A stretch of 64,000 nucleotides of DNA from Eutypa lata (GCA_022661535.1 JAKULF010000010.1:1488001-1552000); one strand, 5' to 3'. Numbered from the stretch's first letter, positions 33,557 to 46,886 are shown. The notes: generated by a model from the letters alone, not told the origin. Numbers and translations: made by a program.

Positions 33557-35842
33557 TCAAGCCTTTACAGTTGGAACATGGGGATAAAGATCCGGAACTG
33601 CCTGAATAGCGGGGTCTTCGGTTTCCGGAATGCGACTCGCATCAACCCAGTTTCCGTGGACAGCAGATCGAAGACCTGATGATGGTTAACAAAAGTTACA
33701 GTTGAGAGGGAGAGAGAGAGAGAGATGGGAAAATAATAATTTCATTCACTACTAATACGATATATTGGATATCTTCTGGATGGTACTTACGGAATGGCAA
33801 GACGATTCTAGCGACTACGTTCTGGAAGTCTCGCGTGTCCTGGATGATCTATGAAGAGTTAGACATCATTATAAGGTACAGCTCCTATCTACATAAGATT
33901 TCTTCACTTACCACTTCGTTCCTATGAAGCTTCATATTGTCGACCATGGTTATCAGGAATCCGTCTCCCTCTTCTGCATCTGGGTGCCTAGGACTGAAGC
34001 AAGGTTCTTGGACCAGGCAATCTGGTCCAGGGATGAAGTACTCTGCCTCACCAGTTTTGTAGTCGATGCGAGCGAGGGCGTTAAGCCCTTGGTATAGCTG
34101 AGCGCCTTCGCTTTCGCCTGGTTTGAAGCAATCCAGATAAGTGTAGCGTGCTGCCTGATGTATTAGTCGGTTATCACAGCGGTGGGGCGACTTAATACGT
34201 AAATCTTACTCTTCCTCGTGAGAAATCTCTCATCAATACGCGGGAATTCACACGGAATATTAAGAAGGACCTCTATGCTTCATATTAGCTAATCTCGGAC
34301 TGAAAAAGACCGGAAGATAGGTACATACCAGGATCTGGTAGGGTGTCTGAGGTACTGTTTGGATCAATGCACCATTTGACGTAGTTCACTGCAATATCTC
34401 CCGGCGGTGGATTTGGCCCTTGGCGGCAAGCTGAATGAATATGTGAGCATGGGGATGTCTCTAGCTGAGGGAGGGGGGGACGGTGGCGAAATTCTTACGA
34501 AGGAAGGCAAACGCATTATGTGAAGCTACAGATGCGTCAAAATATCTGTACCTCCTATATCAATATGTATCCTACCTCAAGGACCCAGATGCTGAACTTA
34601 CATTTTGCCATCCTCCTCCCACGAGGCACCACTGTGTATAGACATGCAGTTCTTGTACTTGAACCAGCGCACAGGGTCTGTCCCTTTGCGGGGGACAACG
34701 CCAAACCAAGCCGGGCATTTTTCATCGTAGTACCTTGGTGGAGTGTCAGTAACAGGTGCGTTGGTAAAACGTGTCATGTCGTCCGCATGTCGAAATTCTC
34801 TCACCATTGATGGTTGCCTGGCTTCTCAATATCCTTGATGTCTGTTAGGAAGGGCATACGCATCAAGACAACATAGTTCTCAGTCTATTTAGAGTTAGAC
34901 AGCTTCTTGAAAGTGGTTAGTCTAACGGAGGTTCTTACGATCGCGCAGTCGTGGATTATTCCCCCACCGGGGAACTCAAAGTCTCTCCTAGAGGTAACGT
35001 TCCCGTCTTTATTGATGACGTACAGGGAAATCTTTTGTTACGAATTAGCAAACTCCTGGTTAATCCGTCTTAGGGAACTTACCTGCGGAGTTCCTAGGCC
35101 CTGCATGTCGTAACCGAAAGCGATGAGATCGCCCGTCTTCGGATCGACCTATAGTATAACGATGGTTAGACTTGCGTGACTATACTCTCGAGAGTGACTT
35201 ACATGTGGATGCGCGGTAAATGGCTTAGTTGGGTCGACCTCTCCGGGGAAGACGTCATGCCCTCGAGTCCGGAGGGTGTCTTGGAGTAAGGTTGATTAGG
35301 ACGAGCGACCAGGGGGCGTAGGCAGGAAACTCACTAGGATCAAGCTCGTAGGCTGGACCATGCTCGCAAAGTGCCAGTAACTTGCCGGCGTGCAGGACGA
35401 CGTTCGTGTTGGCAGTGGTGTCCATCACCGCACGTACACAGGGGTGGTGGGAAAAGGGGCTTTTGAACATGCCAAAGAGCGACCGGCGGGCTTTCTTCTC
35501 AGCAACAAAGCGCTCTGTCATGACGTACTTTTGCTGGAAGGATACTTTCTGATCTTTTACACGAAAGGCACTGATGCTTCCATCCCCATCGAAGGGAATG
35601 GTCTTGGAGCCGTTGCAATAGTAGTCTCTCTCATAGTAAGGGTCTTGCGAGACCTAAGCGAAGAGAAGCGATGTCAGTGGTGGTGCAAGTCAAGGGTTTG
35701 GCGGACAACTTACACGGTAAAAGGTGCCATCAAGCTCCTTGGGGATTTCCCCTTCAACTTCAACATCTTCGATCTCGGCGTCAGCCCTAAAAGGTCGCGA
35801 TGCTCCAGCGAAATCCTGGAAGATGGAGTGAGCCCTGACCAT
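33557..35842 (-). CDS. Carotenoid cleavage oxygenase (RPE65 family), possibly frameshifted
   Basis: Thirteen exons on the minus strand: 35842-35714, 35653-35335, 35279-35203, 35148-35083, 35031-34939, 34884-34805, 34733-34602, 34546-34499, 34430-34329, 34273-34210, 34150-33912, 33848-33791 and 33675-33557. They total about 508 residues. The family is PF03055, non-haem iron enzymes that cleave carotenoids or stilbenes with O2. The four iron-binding His are visible in AHPHVDP, GGIIHDCAI, SIHSGASW and SAVHGNWV. PCEFPRIDERFLTRK is also diagnostic. The join between exons 8 and 9 fails. The only usable donor (34498) leaves phase 2, but every AG before the conserved exon 9 (VNYVKWCIDPNS) needs phase 1 or 0. 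The 9-10 join works only with a weak GTACCT donor at 34324. Either an indel breaks the gene, the base sequence has an error, or splicing is unusual. Confidence 0.8.
33704..33726. repeat. GA microsatellite in an intron
   Basis: A GA-rich run lies within the last intron (33790-33676) of the carotenoid oxygenase gene. Confidence 0.8.
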
Positions 35843-36840
35843 CTTGGAAGCGGATGCAGGTCAATTAGCTAAGTAGAGTTTTGTTTTGTATCTTGAATTA
35901 ACGCCGGAAGTAGATTGGAATCTTTATTTGTAGAAATTCATTTATTATTTATTAGGGCCGAAAACTCATACCGTGGGGGATTATATACACATTATATCTA
36001 TGTACTCTCCGTATACACCTATCTCTAGATATGTGGTTGTCAAGAATGTGGTTTCATGTATGTGGTTTCGGTATGTGGTTTCCTATGTGGCTCCCGCATA
36101 TGTGGGTCTCCGGGTTTCCGGATCCCCGGGCCTTCCGTTACGTGAGGCTCCTGCCTATACCGCAGCAGCTTTCATATGCTTATAATACACCAATGCCCTT
36201 GACTTTCGAACTTACGAACCACCTTTCTACCACCATAAGAATGATTTAAGTCGGATAGTCTGCAAGATCTATAAAACCAACGATAGTAGCCATCTAATCT
36301 ATCCAGCCTACGAAGCCCCCTATATCAGCTCCTCCCATGGCGGCATGCTATTGTGCGGAGACTTGATATACATATTTAGTTTCCAGTTATTCGCCAATCA
36401 TGGTCAAGGAAAACACGATTACGCGGTAAATGTCTTGGGATGATGGAGACGGGTCTAATTATAGTAGCTACCTATGTAGTTATGGAGTAATAAACTATTA
36501 ACATTTATGTAACTACATAGTACTATAGTTCGTTGTATATTGAAGCTAACGGGCTAACGGGCTAACTACTTACATGTATCTATCTAACTACCCCGCAAAC
36601 GATCTGTGGGGTATGGGGTATTGAGTGCAAGCTACTGACTTACAGTAGCAAATCTAGAACCCGCGGATAACAAGCCCTCGCCTTGATCACGATCTTAATT
36701 TCAAACACTTCAAGTTTCACGAAGAGTCCTAGCCTCCTCCCAGAAACTGACAGGCTGACAGGGGCCGCTTTTATCACTTGGAATGAGATCTTGGATGTAT
36801 TCGATCCCGTTCATAGTCTCCCAACTGTAAATTTGGCACC
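35843..36840. other. Divergent intergenic region with short tandem repeats
   Basis: This region lies between the divergent carotenoid oxygenase and C2H2 regulator and presumably carries both promoters. It contains four to five ATGTGGTTT-type units at about 36030-36092 and a GGGCTAAC repeat at about 36545-36567. No gene was recognised. Confidence 0.55.
36030..36092. repeat. Imperfect ATGTGGTTT tandem repeat
   Basis: Units of about 12-17 bases each contain ATGTGG followed by TTTC, TTGT or CTCC, repeated about five times in the promoter region between two divergent genes. Confidence 0.65.
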
Positions 36841-39825
36841 ATGATTGGCAAGAAGTGCGAGTACTGTGAACGAACTTTTGCTAAGAACCAACAACTTATC
36901 CGCCATCGACGTGCCCGTGAGTAACCCGCGCACCTTTACGAGTCGTAATCTCATTGAAAAAGACACAGGAGAGCAGCCCTTCAGATGTCGTATATGCGGC
37001 AAACGGTTTAGCAGAAGGCAGGTAGAACAGCTTGTCCATGTCTTATAGTATGATGGAAAGTGCAGAGAGTTGACTCGTACATATTTTGCAGAGATGTTCT
37101 AGTTCGGCATGACAGAGGCCACAGTAGAGGCCACATCCTCATAGGCCCGAGAAACGATCCAATATCAAGCCCACCGGCGCATAAGGGCCGGGCTCACAGA
37201 GCCACAGAGTCCTCTGAGGATACTGGGAATGAAATCACGTTAGCTGATGCTCACTCGAGAGAGACCCATATCTACGACACAGATAGAAGTATACCTTCGT
37301 TGTCTCAACAATTCGAGTCATCCGGCTGTCAACCACCCGGAAGCGAAGATAACGTTGTCATTCATGCCCTCACCACTTCTGAAAACCGATCTACTTTAAG
37401 TGCTGTCCTTGGAACCAATGCGTATTTGAGCAATAACCATCCCAATGTTGATATCGATTGTATATCTGCAGAAGCCACTGAAACTAGGGAGACCGAAGAC
37501 TTCGAGGCGTTACTGTCAGATACATTGAGCGCATGTACTGGCCCTACGTCCATTCCAGCTGAAGCCGTTGGAGATGCTTTAGAAGGTGTGGATGTTGGGT
37601 ACAGAGCGGCAGTTAGTGCTAGTTTTTGGCCTACAACGTCCCCTCATGTGTCCCGCCTAACGCGAACTCTGTGGAAAGATGTCGCATTCGCCATCGACGG
37701 CAATCTGTTCTCCCGAATTTGCATACCGTCTATGCCTCCAGATTCGAATATAACACCACTGTCTAGGAGCGGCTTGGAAGAAGAGTCTCAAAAAGAGCTG
37801 AGAATACTGACAGAACGCCTCATCCCCCACACCTGTCTCAACGAATTGGCGGAGAATGTGAATTTCAAAGTACCGAAGCGAAACTCCTACTACTTTGGGG
37901 CAGCTGACCTTTCCAGCAAATGTTGGGCGTGCCAGGGCTCCTCTGGACTCCTCGATCTCGGTTTGGACTTATACATTCGCATGTTCCAGCCTGTGATGCC
38001 AATGCTTCATGTTCCAACATTTAAATCTGAAGAAATCCCAACACTGCTCCTCCTCCTCATGTGTTTGCTCGGTCTCACATTTGTAAATACTGAAGAGGCG
38101 ACAGAGTTCATTCAGATGGCTTTCCCCGTGAGTTCGGGCATCCTATTCTCTCCACCACCCTCTACTACTTTTAGGAAGCCATACCATGCTGACCTTTCTC
38201 ATTACATGACAGGCTGTATTAGACACAGTATATTCAGAGCTCTCCGCAGGTTCTCATAGAAAGTCAAACGCCGAGATAATAAGTCTACTTGCAACTTCTG
38301 TCCACATGATGTGTCTAATTATTATGACGGGGGTAGGCTTCTTGACCTCGTCAAGCCTGATTTATCGATCACATCTGCTAAGCGTACCTCTAGGGAACGA
38401 GAAATATCGAGCAGTGCCAAATGCTTCACGTGCAGACCCTGACTGTGAGATTATACCCAGTATTTATGAAGTATTAAATATTGACTGAGCTACAGACTGC
38501 ACAGCAACATGGCCTTTTCACTGCACAATGTGCCGGCATCTTAGACAATTCTATTTTTGAGCACATTACAGACGCTGATAAGAAATGGGAGGCATGGAGC
38601 CGAATTGAATCAACAAAACGGTCAGTCGTTCGTCTCGTTCAAAAGGTTCTGCACCATTTGTACTTGACACTGTACTAATCAGGTTAGCTACAGGGTCATC
38701 GTAGGCCTGGTTTTGGGCGATGCATGGTTTTCGGAATTCTTTTCTTCTGCTGGACCAGTCATACGTACGGAGCATATGAACATTCTTCTCCCGTGCGACC
38801 GCGATCTATTTCAAGCCGCGAACGCAAGAGACTGGATGCAGCTCATGAAGCTGAGGCCTGAGAAACCATTGAGCCCAATCGTCTTGTGCCCAGGGGGAAA
38901 CCGACTGCCAGTGTTGCGGGGTCCAGTTGACCCATACGCTATGTATGGGGTGCTTTTCTCGATTCTCCTGAACGTTTTAGAGAAGCTCTGTTGTCTTCTT
39001 CCGAGCACTGAGCCTTCGGAGGTTTTGCAGCATCAATGCATACCGTGGAAGATGTATGCCGCGCAGAGCAGCACAGGAGCAGCTACCTCGCTGGTGGCAC
39101 GCGTCATCGAGACCTATGGCAGCGTATTGCAGGATATGAGTCCGCATTGCATAGTCATTTGGCATTACACGGTAATCAAATTGACAGCCGACAAATACAT
39201 CCTAGAGTGTGCTGCTGGCAGGGAGGGTGCCAACCCCGCCAACCAGGCACTGGAGGCAATAAGGGCCTGGTCCCAGACGCCATCGGCGAGACGGGCCTGT
39301 CTGCATGCCGCTCAAATATTCAAGGCCCTTTCCAACCGGCGGCCGCAAGATGCCACAAGCTTCCTGTCGATCCCCTCCTTGTTTCTAGCTGCGCTGGTTC
39401 TCGCGCTCTACCTCCTCGCCGCGCCCTCCCCGTTCGGAAGCCAAGACGTGCCGGACGTGTTCGAGCTCATCAGCGACATCGACTGGAACGAGGTCGGCGA
39501 CGAGGGTCTTGTTGAGAGTAGTGCTGGGTCTGACACGAATGCTGCGACAAGCGCTAGTGCGGCTAGGAAATTCATTCGGTTTGGTGGACTGGTATCTATC
39601 AACGGCGTGATTTACAGCGGAGGGGTCCAGAATGCACAGCGCATACTACTGGAGTTTGCCTGCTTGCTGGACGACATCCCCAAGTTTAAGATCGGGGAGC
39701 ACTTGCGGATTATGTACCAGGTTATCAACTTCTTATCCGAGGGTGGCGCTACCGGATATTTCAGCTTAACGGATGACAGTGCAAACCTTCCAGTAAATAG
39801 TTTCTACGGTATATTAAGTTATTAA
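36841..39825 (+). CDS. Two-finger C2H2 transcription factor with fungal regulator domain
   Basis: Seven exons were reconstructed (36841-36916, 36963-37017, 37092-38127, 38213-38332, 38394-38444, 38490-38620, 38694-39825), giving 866 residues. Two C2H2 fingers open the protein: C6-x2-C9-x12-H22-x3-H26 and C34-x2-C37-x12-H50-x3-H54, joined by the standard TGEQPF linker. Both fingers are interrupted by introns. The second intron starts with GC instead of GT, and that junction is the one preserving x12 spacing. After a Ser/Thr-rich linker, the fungal regulator homology region (about 290-760) includes LDLYIRMFQPVMPMLHVPTF. The exons at 38394-38444 and 38490-38620 are less certain. It is a predicted nuclear DNA-binding regulator. 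Target genes are unknown, but it is divergent from the carotenoid oxygenase. Confidence 0.85.
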
Positions 39826-41007
39826 TATTACACCTGTTGACACTCTAACTCACTCGCCTTCTGCCATGTCTTCAAATCGGGAACTGCGTGGGCTCTCTGT
39901 TCAGCAGATATCCCTTCATGCATCCTCTCTTCATGCCCTTATTATTAGACCCTTTAGAAGCTCGGCTATATAGCACTTACTTAGATACTCAGATACTTAG
40001 GCTTTAGAACTGCTGGCGATAATGTTGGGCAATAAAGGTTTGTCGCCATGTCGTCTATACTGTAGTTGTGATTGGCTATAGGTAGTTAGTCCCGTATTTC
40101 ATTATGTAACTAAACGGTGACATAACTTTATGCAAAACAATGTCAACATGTGAAGGATTAGTGGTTCCGGTAATAAACGGTAGCGCTCTGATACATACGT
40201 ATGTACTTTTAATCATGGGTATAAAAAGCCGATCTGCAGGGCGTCCAGTGTGGGTCAGCCATTTTGCCTTAAATTTGAACGTGTTATCATTGATGACGGT
40301 ATCGCAGCACTGGCACTGTACCTAAGTACCCGGCTAGACTGACATAAGTCGATGTCCGTCTGTGCATGCACCTGCTGTGCCATGCTTCTCAAGGTTCTAG
40401 GATGATGTCTTAGGTAGTTCTTTACACGAAACTAACTACATACATCCCTCCTAAACCTACTACTAATCCACACATTGCCTAAAGTTAAACATCGCCTGAT
40501 GAAGTTTCTCCTGTTTTACCTACATACAACAACTCTTCAACATTCCAAAGGCTACTTGCTGCTGATGATGATAACGATGATAGCATTTTCGTAACTCTCG
40601 TCGAACGAAGCATGGCCTGTCTGTAATAATTAGCATCTACAAATTTCTTTATTTTATTGCTGTCTGTCACTGTTGTATAATAAGTAACTACATGTACGTT
40701 GCGCCGTTTAGTCCGACTTGAACTGTCAATCTCCTCCCTTACATGTGCTCCCCTCCCCTATTGTTCTATTATTACTGATCGCCTCAACTGCCTATCCAAT
40801 TACTTTGCTTAGGATGAGGTAGCGAGGCTGTTATTTGGGTGCTCTGAAAGTGTCATCTTTCGAGTGTCGATAACAACTCTTATTGATATGAATGACAACA
40901 ATTGCGCCGTTAGTACTATGCTAACGAGAACTTTCACTTGATTAGTACCGCGTTTTCACCCACTAGGGAACTTTTCCACTTCGATATTTGTGTAATTAGC
41001 GATTGTT
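39826..41007. other. Intergenic region
   Basis: No coding exon was recognised between the C2H2 regulator and Sec16. It holds mostly AT-rich, non-repetitive sequence, with the Sec16 promoter and leader expected on the right. Confidence 0.6.
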
Positions 41008-44000
41008 ATGGAGTCAAACAACTCAGCTGCCCCGTGGCATCCTGCCGCGATGCCGAATTATAATCCCGAAGAGCCACCTTCAGATCTGGAGTTTCCGTCG
41101 CAACACCAAATCTCACAAGCCCCAGCTGTTGAGCCTAACCGAGTTGATCAAGATTCATCAACACAAGAGGCATTGCCGGAAACGACGCAATCGCAACAAT
41201 CAAGCCATGATGGCGCATTCCTCAACCAGTTTGATGATGAAGATCCCGAAGCTGCCGCGTGGGATTTGTCGAACCCTGCCGAGCCTGCTGCTGCGCAACA
41301 GGAGGATCGCGAGCTTGGTTCCAGCGCAGAAGAACATGCTACCGATCCACAGCCATCGGAACCCGCGACGACAACCGGTAACATAGCGAACCATTCTAGC
41401 AGAATGTCGTTTGCACGCACTGTGTCTCACGAGGTGAGCTTCATGGACGATGAGGAAGTTGAGTGGAATATCCAACGCACCGATACCGACCCCTTTAAGT
41501 TTATGGGCCCGAACGATAGAACGAATTCATTCCCGGCAGTTCCGCCGATTCAGGATGCGCCCGAAGAGCGAAGCGATAGCCCGCCTCCTTTAACCCAAGC
41601 TCAAGATATTCTACACGACGTAGAGAAGGATGTGTCTTCTTCGCCTGATCTTGATGGTACAATGGCACACGGACAAGACCAGACTGGACCTGAAGAAAGT
41701 GCACCAGCGCATAAGTCCTTCCAGTCTGTCGGCGGGGATTTTATAGACACGGAGCAAGACGTCGCAGATGCTCGATTTGAAGAAGGGCTACCATTAATCC
41801 CACACGAGGAGCCAGAGAAGCAGGCTGCCGGCTTCCAGGTTCCACATTCAGACTCAAATAACTTGTTTGCGGATGACGATGATGGTGATGATTTTTTCGG
41901 CCAGGCGAAAGATGAAGCACAACCGATGTCAGAAGAAAACTATTTCGATCGTGCATTACATCGAAAGTCTACTACAATGGTTCTTGGGGAAGCTATGGAA
42001 TCTGCGGAAGCCCCTGTTGATACCGATTCGGGCATTTCAAGCCCGACCGATGAAGTAGCGGCAAAGGTTCAATCCGCGGTAGACGAGCAGAAGAAGCAGG
42101 CTGCCAATGGAGAAACTAAATCTAATCCGGTATCAAACGACGTCGATGCTAAGTGGGCGGCAGCGTTTGATGATGATGATGACGACTTCTTGCTAGATTC
42201 AACTACGGAAACCAAAGAGCTTGATCCGAATGACATCTTTGGGAGTGATGACGAGGGGTTCTTGGAAGATACAACGGAAACCTCCACGGCGCTTCCAGAT
42301 CAGCCTAGCTCTACACCGGGGCTCAATGGAAATGGACGTTATGCGCCCGATCATCTTCAGCCGCAACAAGTACAATCACCATATAATCCTTATGCGCCGC
42401 AGCAGACTATGTCACAACCACAATTGACACAGCATCCTTCGTATGTCCAACCAGGCATATCTACTCCGACAGCAGCTGCGTTTGCTCCTCCCCCTCCCAA
42501 GCCGGATCTTCCCAAACCTCAGAGCTTTGTTGGCAAGTCTAAGGGAGGATACCAGTCCCCCTACGACTTACCAATGGACGTTATGAAGCCAAAGAAGAGG
42601 GCGAGTATGCTGCAGCTTCCACGTGCAGCTTCTACACTTTCTGCGCCGCCATCTGGCCCACCAAGAAGCGCAAGCATGTATAATCAACCACCTCAGCCTT
42701 CCGGAGGCTCGACCACAAGTCTATCGCCTCCAGGTTCGAGCCATTCACCCCAGCCGCTACCACCCAAGAGCCAGCCTCAGTTGAAGTCTAAGCCGAGCTT
42801 CTTTGAAGACTTACCAATGACTTCGAGGCCTCGTCCTGGTTCACGCCACAGCAGTCACCCTTCTCCATCGCAACAGAGCCCTTATGGACAGCAACAGGGG
42901 GCTCCCCAACAGGGACCCCCCCGGGGGCCTCCTTCAGCACAACTATTACCGTCTCCTGGGATGCAATTGCCTGTTCTTTCGCCGCCGGCGCAGCAGAGTC
43001 CTTCTTTGTCTCAAAGTCCTGTGATTCCTTCATTAGTAGCCCCAGAGCGCGCTAGTCCTTACACCAATCTACAAGCTCACCCCCAGCCGCCGATAAGTGC
43101 TGCTCCAGCTTCTAACAGATATTCTCCTGCGCCGCCCCAAGTACCTACGGCAAATGGGGGGGTTCCCCCGCCTGCTGCTACGAGCCGTTACTCTCCAGCA
43201 CCCCCGGTCTCTCGTTCTAATAGTGTTGGATATATCCCTACTGTGGCGCCCCCACCTCAGTTACCTCATCAGCCGAGAACATCTAGTCCACTTGCTCATT
43301 TCGAGATCACAAATGAGAAGCAATCGAACAAGCTGACAAGTCCCGTTCATTCTGACGTCCCCCCAATGGTTCGGGGCAGTTCTTCCCACTACGAGCCACG
43401 GCTCACTAGGGTACCTTCATTACCGCCAACCCAAGAGGTTGAGGAGGAATCGCCATCATTGGCGTCTCCTCCAGTAGCCCCTAAGTCTAATGCGGCAAGC
43501 TCCCCTGCCGAGTCGAGATACAGCCCCAGGCAAGTCAGCCACACGCCACCACCTCTACATTCTCAGCCGTCGAGCATGTTGTCCCCTCCCAAACACTCCT
43601 CTTCGAATTATATACCACAAGCGCAGCCGGCGGCTCATAATGAAGTTAACTTCGTGCCGCCTCCTCGCCCACAGACGCAATCTCCGAATGCATTGCGTGA
43701 GAACTATAGCATTAAGCAAGTGGATCCTATCCCTCGGCCATCTTCCGTGCAAAGCCCAACTTCTCCACGAATGATTCAACCTATGCACTCCATGCAGCCT
43801 GTCGTGCGAGCCCGTGGGATATCGCAGTCTCTTGCTCTCATCCCACCTACAGATGGACGTGAGGCTGATCCTTTGGAACGATGGAAAGGTGCTCCATTGA
43901 TTCAGTGGGGCGTTGGGGGTGTGCTTGTAACATCTTTCACCAAAGACATTCCACGCTACGGCATGGGCCAATCGCTACCCATGATTTTGAGAAGTCCTGG

Positions 44001-46886
44001 AGAGGTTAAGATCAAACATATCAAAGACATCCAACCTCTAGAAGAACGTTTAGCCAAGTTTCCAGGTCCCTTGAAGGGCAAAGGCAAGAAAAAGGAAACT
44101 GTGGCCTGGCTGACTGCCGGTATTGAAAGTTTAGAGAGATCTCTCCCGAACTTGTCGTTTCAGCAACATATCTCTCATGAAGATAAACGAGCTATCGAGC
44201 GGATACTGTTATGGAAAATACTCAGAGTATTTATTGAGAATGACGGTGTTGTAGAAGGCACTCCTGTTGTCGAAAAAGCTGTCCGAGACATCATCTCTCC
44301 AGGTCAGAGCAGTGACAACCCAGATCTTACATCCGCTATGTCGCCAGGAGCCGATTTGACCGCCATCTCTTCATCGATGACTAACATGCAGGCGGATACC
44401 ATTGACTCTTCGGCTATGGAACAGATTCGCAAGTGCCTTCTCTCTGGCGATCGTGAAAAGGCAGTATGGGCTGCTGTGGACAAGAGATTGTGGGGACACG
44501 CCATGCTTATCGCAAACACGACTCAGAGTGCCGATCTATACAAGCAAGTTGCCCAGGAGTTCATCAAGAAAGAAGTGAACTATCCTGGCCATAACAACGA
44601 GTCGCTAGCGGCACTTTATAGCGTCTTATCGACCAATTTTGATGAGTGTGTTGATGAGCTCGTGCCAGTCCACGCTCGGGCTGGGCTTCAACTCATGTCT
44701 ACTACGAATGCAACAGCCGAGGCGAAAGATGCGTTGGCTGGACTGGACAAATGGCGAGAGACTCTTGGTATGGTAATAAGCAATAGAAGCCAAGGGGATG
44801 TCCAGGCTTTGACCGCACTTGGGAACCTACTTTCTAGGTACGGCCGTGCTGAGGCAGCCCACATTTGCTATATCTTCGCTAGGACCCATGCTGTATTTGG
44901 TGGTCTTGACGACTCTAATGCCCACTTCGTCCTCGTTGGCGCCGACCACCGACGCCAAGCTGATCAGTTTGCAAAGGATACCGAAGCGCTATTGCTCAGT
45001 GAAGTATACGAGTACGGCTTGTCTTTGCCCGGGGGTTTGAACGTTCTCCAAGGCTGTCCACATCTAGCTGCATACAAGCTCCAGCATGCGGCTACTTTAG
45101 CTGAACACGGCTTCAAGGATAAGGCTCTACAATACTGCGATGCTATTACCAACGCCATGATGTCACAGACGAAGAGATCGCCCTATTATAACCTTGCTCT
45201 TGAATCTTCTGTTGAGGACCTTGCAAAACGGTTGAAGTTGGCTCCGAAGGAAGGATCATCTTCATGGATCTCTAAACCCAGCATGGACAAGGTGTCGTCC
45301 GGCATGTGGAACCGTTTTAACAAGTTTGTCGCTGGCGAAGATACCGACGCTGCTGGAGAGGCCCCGACGGGCGAAAATGGTGGCGAAGTTGGGCCATTTG
45401 CCCGCATCGCAGGTGGGACGCCTACCATTAGCCCATCACCCTCAACATCTAATTTTGAGGTGTATGCCAATGGTTTAAGCGGTAGCACCCCATCAGCGCC
45501 CACCATCGCTGGGACGAGAGCTAGCTCACGCTACGCGCCGGCCGCAACACAAGCTTCACCTTACGACCCCAATGGTGGGTATAATCCTGCGCCTAGGTCG
45601 TCTTTGGATCGTACTTCGGGTGAGTTTTCAAGGAGGTCTAATGAACTCAGGCGACCTTCGTATGGAAACCCCTATAGTCCAGAAACCAGTTCAAGACCCG
45701 CTACCGGGTACCAACCTACGTCAACGGCTTCTCAAAGCTCACCATATACACCAGCTTTCCAAGGATCGCCTCCGGAGCCGACTTCTTCCCAACCTCATGC
45801 CAGCTCGTATCCTGGGTATATGCCGTATAATGCCGCACAAACCTCCCCCAACATAGCGGCGGCTGAACCAACCCCTGAACCTTTAACGAACGGCTCGGAC
45901 GCTACGCAAGGTTACCAACCTCCCTCATACGGGTATGAGCCTCCATCAATTAATACATTTGAACCTCCCTCTACGGAAGATAATCCGATGGGCGGAGGAT
46001 ATGAACCTCCTTCCTTCCAGCCTTCGTCCTTTGAACCACCGTCTTATGAACCGGATGAAGAAGACGACGCCCGAGGAAGACCAAAGAAGAAAACTATCTT
46101 CGATGATGATGATGATATCCCTGCCCTGAAACAGCCCCAGGAGAAGTCCAAGTCGGAGAAGGACCGAGAGAACGAAGAGCTGTTCCGCAAGGTAGCAGAA
46201 GAAGAGGGTAAGTATTTACAGTCAAGAGAATGTATATCCACTCTGATAACTAACCAGTTATGATAGCGAAACGAGCAGCCGAGGCTAAACCAGCGAAGAA
46301 GGGATGGGGATTCGGCGGATGGTTCGGCGGCGGCGGTGCCAAGAAGGAAGAGCAGATCGGGAACAAGCCGATCAAAGCCAAGCTCGGGGAGCAAAGCAGC
46401 TTTGTCTACGACCCCGACCTCAAGCGCTGGATCAACAAGAAGCCGGGCGCCGAGAACACCCCCGCCAAGACGGCCACGCCGCCACCTCCGCGCTCTAACT
46501 CCGCCTCCCGCCTCGGCACCGGCACACCGCCCCCACCAATGGCATCGCATAGCGCGCCTCCCCCTAGTCTGTCGCGGCCTCCGTCCGCGGCCCCTCCTCT
46601 GGCAAGGGCTGGCTTGACCAAGCCTCCGTCTCAGGAGAGCCTTCTGGCTCCCCCCATGATGATGCGCTCGGTCTCCAACCAGAGCGCGGCCAGCGCCATC
46701 AGCGACGCCTCGGCCTCGGGAGGCCCGCCGGGCCCTGCCAGGTCGCCTAGCATGCCGCCTAGGCCTGCCACTAGCCTGAGTAACGCGAGTAGCATCGACG
46801 ACTTGCTCGGCGCGGCTGGGGCGCGCAGGGGCGCCTCCAGAAAACCTAGAAAGTCGGGCCGTTACGTGGATGTCATGGCGAAGTAG
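41008..46886 (+). CDS. sec16: Sec16, COPII coat assembly scaffold
   Basis: One 5.2-kb exon (41008-46207) and a short second exon (46258-46886), separated by a 50-nt intron, encode 1942 residues. The first 900 residues are acidic, then Pro/Ser-rich and probably disordered, with repeated RYSPAPP-like units. The central conserved domain starts near residue 950 (ADPLERWKGAPLIQWGVGG, then MGQSLPMILRSPGEV). The ancestral coatomer element and Sec16_C follow at about 1135-1415, from KCLLSGDREKAVWAAVDKRLWGHAMLIA onward. The tail has repeated EPPS units (about 1635-1685) and a basic, Gly/Lys-rich segment GWGFGGWFGGG in exon 2. Sec16 marks ER exit sites and organises Sec23/24 and Sec13/31 for vesicle budding. 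The start at 41008 is the first ATG of the frame. Confidence 0.93.
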
